In this document: in pieces, positions 24,333 to 33,435 of the stretch
Layout of the letters: each line of letters opens with the position of its first letter
How positions within the stretch are numbered: position 1 is the stretch's first letter
Assembly (NCBI RefSeq): GCF_000388115.1
Contig: NZ_AQGQ01000015.1
Location: 1 to 40,081 of the forward strand
Origin: Aeromonas molluscorum 848
GTDB lineage: Bacteria > Pseudomonadota > Gammaproteobacteria > Enterobacterales > Aeromonadaceae
Direction of reading: 5' to 3'
DNA length: 40,081 nucleotides
Position numbers and translations under genes: made by a program
The notes under the pieces: model-generated
Seen by the model: the letters and a program-made list of their open reading frames with translations, nothing else
Databases searched by the model: none
Told to the model about the DNA's origin: nothing

Positions 24333-26753
24333 CTATTGATTGCCAGCCTGTATGGTGCGCCGGATCTTGTTGCTGAGTAGGGGCAGTATGTTGTCGGCCA
24401 GAGCCTGGAAGCGACCGAGATCGGGTTTGCTGCCCGAGTCCAGGTACCCTTCGCTGCGCAGGGTATGGATCAGGGTGCTGAACAGCTTCTGGTCGAAGAA
24501 CTCGGGGGCATTGATACCATGCAAAGTGCCGAGTCGCTCAGCCATCATGAGGCCGTCAGCCTCCAGTTGTTCATCCTCTATGCTGGGCTGGGCCAGCATG
24601 CGAGTCAGCACTATGGCATAGCGTTGCAGGGTCTCCTGGATGCTCTCGGCCAGCAGCAGCAGGCGCATCTGGTTGCCGAGATTGACCCAGTGACCGCCAT
24701 CGCGCACTTCGATGAGTTGCTGGCGCTGCAGCTCGGCCAGCAGGGCATCAACCAAGTCGGGTAGCTCCTCCTCTTCATAGCGCAGGAACAACTCTGTCTT
24801 GAGCAGGGGATAAATGTCGATACAGCGCGCCACTATCTCGTTGCGGGAGATCCCCTCGCAGCGCTCAATCAATGCCGCCACCAGAGAGGGCAGTGCGAAC
24901 AGGTGCAGGATATTGTTGCGGTAGTAGGTCAGCAGGATAGCTTGATAGCGATCCAGGCTGATGATCTGGCCCAGCTTGTCTTCGCTGACCTGAAACTTGT
25001 TGAGCTCCATGGCCTGATCCAGCAAATCCTTGGCATCTGCTTCCGGCAAGGTGCTGTGCTCGCTGTAGGGCACCTGTTTGAGCAGGTCCAGATAGGTATT
25101 GAGCTGGGCCTGCAACTCGTCGCGGGTCAGGGCGTGGCGCTCTGCGGCGAGCAGCGCCAAGGCGCTCAGTGTCAGACCATTGATCGCGGCGGCATCATTG
25201 ATGCGGATCATCAGTAAATCGGCCAGCTGGGTGACAGTGGGTGCCATCCAGTCTGGGCGTTCTTCCCGGCCAATGTCAGCCTTCCATTCGGGCACATGCT
25301 CGTTGAGATAGCCATTGAGGGTCAGTGGTTCGCCAAAGTTGACGAAGCCGCGACCATAATTGCGCAGCTTGCGCAGTATGCCCAGCACTTGCAGGAAGCT
25401 CTCCTTCTCCTTGCGACTGCCCTTGAGCTCGTTATGGTAGGTATTTACCTCCATCACATGCTCGTAGCCAAGATAGACGGGCACCAGGGTCACCGGCCTG
25501 TCCAGGCCACGCATCATGGCTTGCAGCGTCATGGCCAGCATGCCTGTCTTGGGGGGCAGCAGGCGACCTGTGCGCGAACGTCCGCCCTCAGTGAAGAATT
25601 CCACCGAATAGCCCTTGGCAAACAGCAGATTGAGGTATTCACGGAACACTGTGCTGTAGAGGGGGTTGCCCTTGAAGGTACGGCGAATGAAGAAGGCGCC
25701 GCCACGTCGGAACAAGGGACCCGCCGGCCAGAAGTTGAGGTTGATGCCGGCGGCGATATGAGGCGGCACCATGCCCTGGTGGTAGATGACATAGGAGAGC
25801 AGCAGATAGTCCATGTGACTGCGATGGCAGGGTACGTAGACAATCTCATGACCCTCCTGGGCCAGTTGACGCACCTTTTCAGCGCCATTGACCGAAAGGC
25901 CGCGGTAGAGCTTGTTCCACAACCAGCCGAGGAAGCTCTCCCCCAACCGGATTAGCCGATAAGAGAAGTCAGAGGCAATTTCATCCATGTAGTCATGGGC
26001 GCGTTTCTGCGCCTTGTCGAGGCTGATATTATCGCGCTCGGCCTCTTCCTCTATGGCTTGCTGGATGACCCCGGAGTCCAGTAGCTGTCTGAATAACAGG
26101 GTGCGATTAGGCAACTTGGGGCCGGTCGCAGCCAGTTGCTGGCGACTGAAGTGGATGCGAGCGACACGCGCCAGCTTGTGGGCGATGGCCTCATCAGTTC
26201 CATGTTTGTCAGCCATCTGGCGCAGGGAGAGCGGTGGCGAGAAGCGCACCAGGTTTTCCCGGCCCTTGAGGATCACGATCAGCGCCTTCTTGAGCCGGTT
26301 GGGCGCCAGGCTACTGATGATGTTCCAGCCGGAGGCTTCCTCTCCTTCACGGCCCGGGGCACGGCCCCAGAACAGGGTGATGGGTACTATCTGCACGTCC
26401 AGCCCGCTATCAAGCTTGTGCAGATCCAGCAACTGCTGAAACTCTTGCAGGAAGGGAAGTGGCTTGCTGCGCGCGCCAAACAGAGGCGGTGGCCGGTCGA
26501 GGCAGACGTAACGAGGGACGGTTTTTCCTCCCAAAGCAAGGGGAGTGAAGGGGCCTGGCAGGCCGAGATCTTCACAGCATTGCTGAAGCGTCAGCAGATC
26601 GGTAATTGAACTGGTTTTCAGGGCATAGACTATGGGTCTGGCCGGGTCCAGGTCGAGCTCTGTGATGGGGTTTTCCGGCAGGCTCTTGTGATTGACCAAG
26701 CCACTGACCGGCCATTGCAGTATGGCTCTGGAAATTCTCTGCCCAAGGGACAT
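24333..26753 (-). CDS. plsB: Glycerol-3-phosphate 1-O-acyltransferase
   Basis: Inner-membrane enzyme that acylates sn-glycerol 3-phosphate, the first step of phospholipid synthesis. The start at 26753 (MSLGQRISRAILQW) gives 806 residues, the E. coli length; the longer frame from 26789 adds 12 residues without resemblance. Acyltransferase motifs are clear: block I HRSHMDYLLLSY with catalytic His and Asp near residue 305, block II GAFFIRRTFKGN, block III FFTEGGRSRTGRL and block IV VTLVPVYLGYE. FGRAPGRE near residue 130 and LHGINAPEFFD near the end are also family-typical. It is divergent from lexA, an arrangement close to E. coli, where dgkA lies between them. Confidence 0.97.
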   Translation of the reverse strand: MSLGQRISRAILQWPVSGLVNHKSLPENPITELDLDPARPIVYALKTSSITDLLTLQQCCEDLGLPGPFTPLALGGKTVPRYVCLDRPPPLFGARSKPLPFLQEFQQLLDLHKLDSGLDVQIVPITLFWGRAPGREGEEASGWNIISSLAPNRLKKALIVILKGRENLVRFSPPLSLRQMADKHGTDEAIAHKLARVARIHFSRQQLAATGPKLPNRTLLFRQLLDSGVIQQAIEEEAERDNISLDKAQKRAHDYMDEIASDFSYRLIRLGESFLGWLWNKLYRGLSVNGAEKVRQLAQEGHEIVYVPCHRSHMDYLLLSYVIYHQGMVPPHIAAGINLNFWPAGPLFRRGGAFFIRRTFKGNPLYSTVFREYLNLLFAKGYSVEFFTEGGRSRTGRLLPPKTGMLAMTLQAMMRGLDRPVTLVPVYLGYEHVMEVNTYHNELKGSRKEKESFLQVLGILRKLRNYGRGFVNFGEPLTLNGYLNEHVPEWKADIGREERPDWMAPTVTQLADLLMIRINDAAAINGLTLSALALLAAERHALTRDELQAQLNTYLDLLKQVPYSEHSTLPEADAKDLLDQAMELNKFQVSEDKLGQIISLDRYQAILLTYYRNNILHLFALPSLVAALIERCEGISRNEIVARCIDIYPLLKTELFLRYEEEELPDLVDALLAELQRQQLIEVRDGGHWVNLGNQMRLLLLAESIQETLQRYAIVLTRMLAQPSIEDEQLEADGLMMAERLGTLHGINAPEFFDQKLFSTLIHTLRSEGYLDSGSKPDLGRFQALADNILPLLSNKIRRTIQAGNQ

Positions 26754-26909
26754 ATGCGTCTGCTCTCCAAAAAAAGGCGGCGTGAGCATAGCAAATCATG
26801 TTGTGCTTGTCGCCGAGAGGTACGATGAGTCCGCGTCCGAGGGCGGGAACCGGGTTATTTAGGTCGAGAGTGCGACAATTGTCAGTCGAACCTTGCCTTG
26901 GTCAACACA

Positions 26910-26925
26910 CTGTATATACTGCCAG
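26910..26925 (+). promoter_or_regulatory. LexA operator (SOS box) 1
   Basis: CTGTATATACTGCCAG fits CTGT-N8-ACAG except for one base in the right half. It lies 32 bases before the lexA start and 4 bases from a perfect second box. Tandem boxes before lexA are also the E. coli arrangement. Confidence 0.8.
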
Positions 26926-26929
26926 TGTG

Positions 26930-26945
26930 CTGTATAAAAAAACAG
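26930..26945 (+). promoter_or_regulatory. LexA operator (SOS box) 2
   Basis: CTGTATAAAAAAACAG is a perfect CTGT-N8-ACAG site ending 11 bases before the lexA ATG. It implies autoregulation of lexA. Confidence 0.88.
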
Positions 26946-26956
26946 GTGCCAATCTT

Positions 26957-27586
26957 ATGAAACCCCTTACTCCCCGCCAGGCTCAGGTGCTGGATCTCAT
27001 CAAGGCCAACATGAGCGAGACCGGCATGCCGCCGACGCGCGCCGAGATCGCCCAGAAACTCGGCTTCAAGTCGGCCAATGCTGCTGAAGAACATCTAAAA
27101 GCCTTGGCCAAGAAGGGAGCCATAGAGATACTACCTGGCACTTCCCGTGGCATTCGTCTTTTGCTCGACGATGTTGAGGCGGCGGCGAACGAAGATCAGG
27201 GTCTACCGCTCATCGGTAAGGTGGCCGCGGGTGAACCCATCCTGGCTCAGGAGCATATCGAGAGTCACTATCAAGTCGATCCCGCCCTGTTTCACCCAAG
27301 AGCCGACTTCCTGCTGCGCGTGCAGGGCATGAGTATGAAGAACATAGGTATCATGGACGGTGATCTGCTCGCAGTACACAAGACCCAAGAGGTACGCAAC
27401 GGTCAAGTAGTCGTGGCGCGTCTTGATGAGGATGTCACCGTCAAGCGTTTCCAGCGCAAAGGTAGCCAGGTGTGGCTGCTCCCCGAAAATGAAGAGCTGC
27501 AACCTATCGCCGTCGATCTGGCGAGCCAACATCTCACCATAGAGGGGTTGGCAGTTGGTGTGATCCGCAACGCCGACTGGATGTAG
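26957..27586 (+). CDS. lexA: SOS response repressor LexA
   Basis: Represses SOS genes; RecA filaments on single-stranded DNA trigger its self-cleavage. The start at 26957 ([15 protein letters not shown]) is the family start and gives 209 residues. The winged helix-turn-helix is at about residues 1-70 ([24 protein letters not shown]). The cleavage bond is Ala91-Gly92 in GKVAAGEP, with the Ser-Lys dyad S126 (GMSMKN) and K163 (VTVKRF). Two SOS boxes lie just upstream. A hairpin follows the stop and then the oxidase locus begins, so lexA is not followed by dinF as it is in E. coli. Confidence 0.97.
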   Translation: MKPLTPRQAQVLDLIKANMSETGMPPTRAEIAQKLGFKSANAAEEHLKALAKKGAIEILPGTSRGIRLLLDDVEAAANEDQGLPLIGKVAAGEPILAQEHIESHYQVDPALFHPRADFLLRVQGMSMKNIGIMDGDLLAVHKTQEVRNGQVVVARLDEDVTVKRFQRKGSQVWLLPENEELQPIAVDLASQHLTIEGLAVGVIRNADWM

Positions 27587-27591
27587 CCCCG

Positions 27592-27615
27592 GGCCCCGTC
27601 GAGGGGCCTTGTTAT
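27592..27615 (+). terminator. Terminator after lexA
   Basis: GGCCCC (27592-27597), GTCGA loop, GGGGCC (27603-27608), then TTGTTATT. It separates lexA from the oxidase operon. Confidence 0.7.
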
Positions 27616-27756
27616 TCCCGCCTGTTTTCTTAAATTCTTTTTTAACACTTTTTTCACACATCCTCATTTGCTGCTTTACTTAACCTGTTGATTGGCACCA
27701 AAGACCAATCTCAGGGAAGAAATGCCCGACAGGGCAGCGCTAAAAATGGGGGCAGA

Positions 27757-28896
27757 GTGAAAAGAGTCCTGATTACTCTCTCAATCTTTCTATGTGCCTG
27801 GAGCGGTGTTGCGCTCGGCAATAGCATGCGCTTCAACATGACGGAAGGCGTCAGCGCCGTCAGTCGCAACGTTTATGATCTGCACATGACCATTCTCATC
27901 ATCTGTGCCTTGATAGGCTTGGTGGTCTTCGGCGTCATGTTTTGGGCCATCTGGCGCCACCGGCAGGATAAAGGCGCTAAAGCCGCCCACTTTCACGAGA
28001 GTACCAAGGTCGAGATCCTCTGGACCTTGATCCCTTTCCTTATCCTTATTGGCATGGCCATTCCGGCCACCCGCACCTTGATCGCGATGGAAGACACAGC
28101 GGATGCCGACCTGACGGTGCAGGTCACTGGGTCGCAATGGAAGTGGCACTATCGCTACTTCGATGACGAGGTCGAGTATTACAGCTTGCTGGCGACACCC
28201 CAGGTGCAGATCGACAACAAGCGCAGCAAGGGGGTGAACTATTTGCTCGAGGTGGATCGCCCCTTGGTGCTGCCCACTGGCAAGAAGGTGCGCTTTCTCA
28301 TCACCTCTCAGGATGTGATCCACTCCTGGTGGGTGCCCGCTTTCGCGGTGAAGAAGGATGCCAACCCGGGCTTCATCAACGAGGCATGGACCCGTATTGA
28401 TCAACCCGGTATCTATCGCGGCCAATGTGCCGAGTTGTGCGGCAAGGGACATGGTTTCATGCCCATAGTGGTGATCGCCAAGCCTGAGGACGAGTTTAAT
28501 CAGTGGTTGAGCAAGACCCGAACCGAGCAGCTTGCGGCCAAAGAGCAGGAGCAGAAACTGCTGGCCATGACCATGAGTCGGGACGAATTGATGAAGCTTG
28601 GCGAGAAGATTTATATCGGTCACTGCGCCGCCTGTCACCAGGCCAATGGCGAGGGGGTACCGGGCGCCTTCCCCTCTCTTAAAGGCAGTCCGATTGCCAT
28701 GGGACCCAAGGCAGACCATTTGGAGCGAGTGTTGCACGGCAAACCAGGAACGGCCATGCAGGCCTTTGCCAACCAACTAAGCCTGCAGGAGCTGTCAGCC
28801 GTGATCACCTATGAGCGCAACGCCTGGGGCAATAACAAGGGCGATGAGGTGCAGGCCAAGGATATAGATGCCTTCCTCAAGGAAAAATCCAGGTAG
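27757..28896 (+). CDS. coxB: Cytochrome c oxidase subunit II with fused cytochrome c domain (caa3-type)
   Basis: Electron-entry subunit of an aa3/caa3 oxidase. The GTG at 27757 (after GGGGGCAGA) gives 379 residues with a signal-like start (VKRVLITLSIFLCAWSGVALG); the frame open further upstream has no signal. Two membrane helices follow (about 45-66 and 88-108). The CuA site is complete: H189, C224, C228, H232 and M235 (CAELCGKGHGFM). A C-terminal cytochrome c domain has its heme site CAACH at 290-294 and a later Met candidate (GTAMQAFANQL). The fused heme domain means cytochrome c electrons can enter directly. It starts the cox operon, with coxA 11 bases downstream. Confidence 0.96.
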   Translation: MKRVLITLSIFLCAWSGVALGNSMRFNMTEGVSAVSRNVYDLHMTILIICALIGLVVFGVMFWAIWRHRQDKGAKAAHFHESTKVEILWTLIPFLILIGMAIPATRTLIAMEDTADADLTVQVTGSQWKWHYRYFDDEVEYYSLLATPQVQIDNKRSKGVNYLLEVDRPLVLPTGKKVRFLITSQDVIHSWWVPAFAVKKDANPGFINEAWTRIDQPGIYRGQCAELCGKGHGFMPIVVIAKPEDEFNQWLSKTRTEQLAAKEQEQKLLAMTMSRDELMKLGEKIYIGHCAACHQANGEGVPGAFPSLKGSPIAMGPKADHLERVLHGKPGTAMQAFANQLSLQELSAVITYERNAWGNNKGDEVQAKDIDAFLKEKSR

Positions 28897-28907
28897 GAGA
28901 GAGCAAG

Positions 28908-30491
28908 ATGAGTGTCGTCACGGATGTCGATCATCATACAGAACATGCCTACAAGCCCAGGGGCTTGCTGCGCTGGTTGCTGACTACCAATCACAAGGAT
29001 ATTGGAACCCTCTATCTCTGGTTTAGTTTCACCATGTTTTTGACCGGGGGAGCCATGGCCATGGTGATCCGGGCCGAGCTGTTTCAGCCGGGATTACAGC
29101 TCGTTGAACCCGCCTTCTTCAACCAGATGACCACGGTTCACGGCCTGGTGATGGTATTTGGCGCCGTCATGCCTGCGTTCACCGGGCTGGCCAACTGGAT
29201 GATCCCAATGATGATCGGGGCACCGGACATGGCGCTGCCCCGCATGAACAACTGGAGCTTCTGGATACTGCCATTCGCCTTTCTGATCCTGCTGGGGTCG
29301 CTGTTCACAGAGGGAGGTGGGCCCAACTTCGGTTGGACCTTCTATGCACCGCTCTCGACCCACTACTCTCCCGACAGCACGGCCCTGTTTGTCTTTTCCA
29401 TCCACATCATGGGGATCAGCTCCATCATGGGGGCCATTAATGTCATAGTGACTATCTGTAACCTGAGGGCGCCAGGCATGACCTGGATGAAGCTTCCTCT
29501 GTTCGTCTGGACCTGGTTGGTGACAGCGTTCTTATTGATCGCCGTCATGCCCGTGCTGGCCGGAGTGGTGACCATGGTGCTGACCGACAAATACTTCGGT
29601 ACCAGTTTCTTCGATGCTGCCGGAGGCGGGGATCCAGTCATGTTCCAGCACATTTTCTGGTTCTTCGGTCATCCCGAGGTCTACATCATGATATTGCCGA
29701 GTTTCGGCATCATCTCTGCCATAGTCCCCACCTTCTCTCGCAAGCCACTGTTTGGCTATAGCTCTATGGTCTATGCCACCGCCTCGATCGCCGGGCTGAG
29801 CTTCCTGGTGTGGGCTCATCATATGTTCACCACCGGCATGCCGGTGTTCGCCGAACTGTTCGTCATGTATTGCACCATGCTCATTTCGGTGCCGACAGGT
29901 GTGAAGGTATTCAACTGGGTGGCTACCATGTGGCGCGGGTCGCTCAGCTTTGAGGTGCCCATGCTGTTCGCCATTGCCTTCATAGTGCTGTTTACCATGG
30001 GGGGATTCTCCGGGCTGATGCTGGCCATCACACCGGCGGACTTTCAGTATCACGACACCTATTTCGTGGTCGCACATTTTCACTATGTATTGGTGACGGG
30101 AGCCATTTTTTCCATCATGGCGGCGGCGTATTACTGGCTTCCCAAATGGACGGGACACATGTATGACGAGCGGCTCGGTCAGTGGCATTTCTGGTGTTCC
30201 GTTATCTCGGTCAATGTCTTGTTCTTTCCGATGCACTTCCTTGGCCTGGCAGGCATGCCGAGGCGGATCCCTGATTATTCAATCCAGTTTGCCGATGTTA
30301 ATAGCATCGTCAGCCTGGGGGGATTTGCATTCGGTCTATCTCAACTCATCTTTCTCTATGTGGTAATCAAGTGCATCCGAGGTGGCACCGCGGCACCAGC
30401 CAAACCCTGGGATGGTGCCCATGGTCTGGAATGGGAAGTGCCATCGCCAGCGCCCTATCACACCTTCACCACCCCACCCGAGGTGAAGTGA
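28908..30491 (+). CDS. coxA: Cytochrome c oxidase subunit I
   Basis: Catalytic subunit with heme a and the heme a3-CuB centre, reducing O2 and pumping protons. The 527-residue product has all metal ligands: H78 (TTVHGL) and H392 for heme a, H390 for heme a3 (VAHFHYVL), and H255, H304 and H305 for CuB. The H255-Y259 pair in GHPEVY forms the cross-linked His-Tyr, and E257 of that motif marks the A1 class of heme-copper oxidases. About twelve membrane helices are present. AGGAGAGAG precedes the ATG. coxA stop and the ctaG start are one base apart. Confidence 0.97.
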   Translation: MSVVTDVDHHTEHAYKPRGLLRWLLTTNHKDIGTLYLWFSFTMFLTGGAMAMVIRAELFQPGLQLVEPAFFNQMTTVHGLVMVFGAVMPAFTGLANWMIPMMIGAPDMALPRMNNWSFWILPFAFLILLGSLFTEGGGPNFGWTFYAPLSTHYSPDSTALFVFSIHIMGISSIMGAINVIVTICNLRAPGMTWMKLPLFVWTWLVTAFLLIAVMPVLAGVVTMVLTDKYFGTSFFDAAGGGDPVMFQHIFWFFGHPEVYIMILPSFGIISAIVPTFSRKPLFGYSSMVYATASIAGLSFLVWAHHMFTTGMPVFAELFVMYCTMLISVPTGVKVFNWVATMWRGSLSFEVPMLFAIAFIVLFTMGGFSGLMLAITPADFQYHDTYFVVAHFHYVLVTGAIFSIMAAAYYWLPKWTGHMYDERLGQWHFWCSVISVNVLFFPMHFLGLAGMPRRIPDYSIQFADVNSIVSLGGFAFGLSQLIFLYVVIKCIRGGTAAPAKPWDGAHGLEWEVPSPAPYHTFTTPPEVK

Positions 30492-30492
30492 G

Positions 30493-31029
30493 ATGCACGC
30501 AAAGCTCACCCTCAAGCTGATGCTGATCACTCTGTTGATGTTCGGGTTTGGCTATGCGCTGGTGCCTTTGTATGACGTTTTGTGCCAGATCACGGGGATT
30601 AACGGCAAGACGGAGCCTGTGGCGGCTGCGGCTGCCACAGGAGAGGTCGACAGATCCCGCACTGTGACGCTGGAACTTGTGGCCTATCCCTTCCCAGGCT
30701 TTGAGGGTAAGTTTGCCCCGGTCGTCCAACGGATAGAGGTACATCCTGGCGAGTTGAGCAGTACCCATTTCATGGTCGAGAATCTGGCAGGTAGTGCCAG
30801 GGTTTTGCAAGCCGTGCCCTCAGTGACCCCCGGGCTGGGCGCCCGTTATCTGCACAAGACAGAATGTTTCTGTTTTCAACAACAACACTTGGCCATCGGA
30901 GAGAAAGCGGAGTTACCGCTGCGCTTCTATATCGATCAGGCCCTGCCAGCCGAAATGCATACCCTGACACTCTCATACACCTTGTATGACGTGACCAAGG
31001 CGACGAGTCAGGGCGGTCAGAATGGTTGA
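30493..31029 (+). CDS. ctaG: Cytochrome c oxidase assembly protein CtaG/Cox11
   Basis: Copper chaperone needed to insert CuB into subunit I. The 178-residue protein has one N-terminal membrane anchor (about 5-25, LKLMLITLLMFGFGYALV) directly followed by the family's PLYDVLCQITG. The rest is a periplasmic beta-domain with VENLAGSARVLQAVPSVTPG and the copper-binding ECFCFQQQ (two Cys of the CFCF motif). The start lies one base after coxA and the coxC gene follows. Length and motifs are normal for the family. Confidence 0.95.
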   Translation: MHAKLTLKLMLITLLMFGFGYALVPLYDVLCQITGINGKTEPVAAAAATGEVDRSRTVTLELVAYPFPGFEGKFAPVVQRIEVHPGELSSTHFMVENLAGSARVLQAVPSVTPGLGARYLHKTECFCFQQQHLAIGEKAELPLRFYIDQALPAEMHTLTLSYTLYDVTKATSQGGQNG

Positions 31030-31075
31030 AAGGATCTCACATGACGAGGCATCGAGCCCCGTATCGGAGGCGAGT

Positions 31076-31939
31076 ATGGCGAATAGTTCGAGTTACTATG
31101 TGCCGGCGCAAAGTCCCTGGCCCATCATGGGGGCTGTGGGCCTGTTCCTGATGGCATTCGGAGCCGGTACCCTGATCAGTCATGGCAGTCCGGGAGGGTG
31201 GCTGTTATTGGCGGGGATCCTGACCATCATCACCATGCTGTTTGGCTGGTTTGGCCACGTCATCAATGAATCCATGAGCGGGCTCTACAGCGAGCAGATG
31301 GACAGATCTTTTCGTCAGGGAATGAGCTGGTTCATCTTCTCCGAGGTGATGTTCTTCGGCGCTTTCTTCGGTGCTCTTTTCTATGCCAGGGTGCTGTCGG
31401 TTCCCTGGCTGGGCGGGGAGCATTTTCATCACCTCAGCACCCATGAGGTGCTCTGGCCTGATTTCAAGGCGATATGGCCGCTGGTTACCACGCCCGCTGG
31501 CATCCGTACCGAGGCGATGCCCTGGCAGGGACTACCGCTTGCCAATACGCTATTGCTGCTCAGTTCATCGGTGACGTTGCAATTTGCCCACCAGGCCCTG
31601 GAACAGGGGCATAGGAGCCGGGTCAAGGTACTGCTCGGCAGCACAGTCTTACTTGGTTTTCTTTTCCTTTCATTACAGGTATTCGAATACCACCATGCCT
31701 ATACAGAAATGGGGCTGACGCTTAAGTCCGGCATCTATGGCAACACCTTCTTTATGCTGACCGGCTTTCACGGGATGCACGTATTCCTAGGCTCTCTGAT
31801 GCTTTCCATTATGTGGCTCAGGGTGATGAAAGGGCATTTCAATGCACATCAACACTTTGCCTTTCTGGCTAGCGCCTGGTACTGGCATTTTGTTGATGTG
31901 GTCTGGCTCTGCTTGTTTGTTTTCGTCTATATCCTTTAG
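31076..31939 (+). CDS. coxC: Cytochrome c oxidase subunit III
   Basis: Third core subunit, which stabilises subunit I and contributes to proton uptake; it holds no cofactor. The start at 31076 has TCGGAGGCGAGT in good position and gives 287 residues (SSSYYVPAQSPWPIMGAVG); a frame opening at 31022 inside ctaG is less likely. Seven membrane helices are visible, with family signatures GMSWFIFSEVMFFGAFF, QVFEYHHAY, YGNTFFMLTGFHGMHVFLG and the C-terminal YWHFVDVVWLCLFVFVYI. It ends 8 bases from the stop of the opposing DUF2909 gene, so the first cox transcript probably ends here. Confidence 0.95.
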   Translation: MANSSSYYVPAQSPWPIMGAVGLFLMAFGAGTLISHGSPGGWLLLAGILTIITMLFGWFGHVINESMSGLYSEQMDRSFRQGMSWFIFSEVMFFGAFFGALFYARVLSVPWLGGEHFHHLSTHEVLWPDFKAIWPLVTTPAGIRTEAMPWQGLPLANTLLLLSSSVTLQFAHQALEQGHRSRVKVLLGSTVLLGFLFLSLQVFEYHHAYTEMGLTLKSGIYGNTFFMLTGFHGMHVFLGSLMLSIMWLRVMKGHFNAHQHFAFLASAWYWHFVDVVWLCLFVFVYIL

Positions 31940-31946
31940 AGAGCGC

Positions 31947-32153
31947 TCAGAAAGGTGAAGGGTTGATGGTCAACAGGCCGCCCAGCATGGCCAGCAGTAA
32001 CAAGGCGACTAGCAGCACTGAGAAGAGCACTCTGCGTCCCAGGTAGTGACTCGCCGGTAGGTGAGTCTGGCCCCTGACCAGTTGGAACAGGGCCCTGAAC
32101 AGGGAAATCAGTACCATGGCGAGCAGCAATAACAGGACAAACTTGATGATCAT
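31947..32153 (-). CDS. DUF2909 twin-transmembrane protein
   Basis: The 68-residue product is almost wholly two membrane helices (about 3-22 and 43-62) joined by a short basic loop (RGQTHLPASHYLGRR), matching the DUF2909 or twin-transmembrane protein family. It runs against the cox genes, between coxC and the SURF1 gene, and its start is only 24 bases from the SURF1 start. Families of this kind are commonly found in cytochrome oxidase loci, which suggests a role in oxidase assembly or stability, but none is proven. The gap to SURF1 is too short for two separate promoters, so any promoters must overlap. Confidence 0.85.
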   Translation of the reverse strand: MIIKFVLLLLLAMVLISLFRALFQLVRGQTHLPASHYLGRRVLFSVLLVALLLLAMLGGLLTINPSPF

Positions 32154-32177
32154 GGTCGTTACTCTCCGGGCGATGAC

Positions 32178-32927
32178 GTGATTATAGGTGGCTTTGCAGG
32201 GGCAAAAGGAAGAGTTGGTCTGCTAGTACTGGCCTGTGCCATGGCGTTGCTCATGGTCTGGCTCGGCAGCTGGCAGCTGACTCGTGCCGCGCAAAAGCGC
32301 CAGTTGCTTGACCAGATGCATCAGCGTGGCCAAGTCGAACTGAGTCTGCAGGACCTGTTGGTCAAGGAGGACAGGTATGGCTATCAGCTCTCAATGGAAG
32401 GGGGATTTGCCCCAGGGGTCACCCTCTTCCTCGATAACCAGGTTTATCAAGGGCGGCCGGGTTACCAGGTTTTACGCCCTATGGTTACGGCACAGGGGTT
32501 ATTGCTGGTCGATTTGGGTTGGTTGCCCCAAGGACAAGATCGTCAGGTTATACCAGCTGTTTCACAACCGGCAGGAGAGTACCGAGTTCGAGGACGGGTG
32601 GCTCGCCCCTATCATCCCCCTCTGCACCTCGGCAACGCGGAGGAAGAGTGGCCACATCGGCTCCAGACGATAGATACCCCCTGGTTGGCGAAGCAGTGGC
32701 ACCAACCAGTTTTGCCCTTCGTGCTGGTGCTAGAGGAAGGAGGAGCCTGGCCTGAGTTAATCCATCGCCAACCTGAGATGCCGATGGCCCCATCCCGACA
32801 CATCGGTTATGCCGTGCAGTGGTTTGTCATGGCATTGACCCTGACCGGACTGACTGCTTGGTGGTGGCGCAAGACAACCCACGAGGTTGAGGCTGAACAT
32901 GTGCACAGAGAGAAGGAGGCGAAATGA
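32178..32927 (+). CDS. SURF1 family protein, cytochrome oxidase assembly
   Basis: SURF1/Shy1 proteins help insert heme a into subunit I. The 249-residue product has the family layout: an N-terminal helix (about 12-30) followed by LGSWQLTRAAQKRQL, a periplasmic domain with LFLDNQVYQGRPGYQVLRP and LVDLGWLPQG, and a C-terminal helix (SRHIGYAVQWFVMALTLTGL). The start is GTG at 32178 with a weak ribosome site. Its stop overlaps the next start by four bases (ATGA). Heme a synthesis genes ctaA and ctaB follow, consistent with heme a delivery. Confidence 0.92.
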   Translation: MIIGGFAGAKGRVGLLVLACAMALLMVWLGSWQLTRAAQKRQLLDQMHQRGQVELSLQDLLVKEDRYGYQLSMEGGFAPGVTLFLDNQVYQGRPGYQVLRPMVTAQGLLLVDLGWLPQGQDRQVIPAVSQPAGEYRVRGRVARPYHPPLHLGNAEEEWPHRLQTIDTPWLAKQWHQPVLPFVLVLEEGGAWPELIHRQPEMPMAPSRHIGYAVQWFVMALTLTGLTAWWWRKTTHEVEAEHVHREKEAK

Positions 32928-33394
32928 AGGCGACGCCACTATTGGTGCTGGTGCTGGTGTTCTTGGCGTCTCCTGCCATTGCCTGGCTGGTGCTTAGCCA
33001 GCACTGGTTTCAGGGGGGGGCGACAGCTCAGGGAGAGTGGGTACAGGGTCAGGTGCCCCAACAGGGCCGGTGGCATCTGTTATTGCCAACAGATGCCGCT
33101 TGTGATGTTCGCTGCAAGGCGGGTGTCTATCTGTTGCACCAAAGCTGGCTAGCGCTGGGTCAGGAGCGGGATCGGGTGGTTCCCATGCGCCTGGGCAGCG
33201 AGAGTCTGGATCCACTGATCAAGGCGGCGGTGAATCAAACCGGGCTGGCACAGGGCTACATCTATATCGCGGATCCCAGAGGACAGCTGGTCTTACGTTA
33301 TCCCATTACCCTTACCTCGGGAGATGAACTGTCGGCCGGGGAGGCTATGCTGGCTGACCTTCGCAAGCTATTGAAATTATCAAGAATAGGATAA
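32924..33394 (+). CDS. Membrane-anchored CxxxC protein, probable oxidase assembly factor
   Basis: The 156-residue product has an N-terminal hydrophobic segment (about 4-24) that may anchor it, then a periplasmic domain. It contains C60-x3-C64 (AACDVRCKAG), and the surrounding sequence (HLLLPTDAACDVRC, GYIYIADPRGQLVLRYP) resembles a reduced thioredoxin/Sco-like fold; Sco proteins also use a CxxxC pair, though the distal His of Sco is not evident here. It overlaps the SURF1 gene by four bases and is followed by ctaA, so a part in CuA maturation or heme a handling is plausible. I know of unnamed relatives in similar loci but no function. Confidence 0.75.
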   Translation: MKATPLLVLVLVFLASPAIAWLVLSQHWFQGGATAQGEWVQGQVPQQGRWHLLLPTDAACDVRCKAGVYLLHQSWLALGQERDRVVPMRLGSESLDPLIKAAVNQTGLAQGYIYIADPRGQLVLRYPITLTSGDELSAGEAMLADLRKLLKLSRIG

Positions 33395-33435
33395 GAACAA
33401 TAAACCATCTGGCCCATAGGGTCTTGGGGGGGGAT

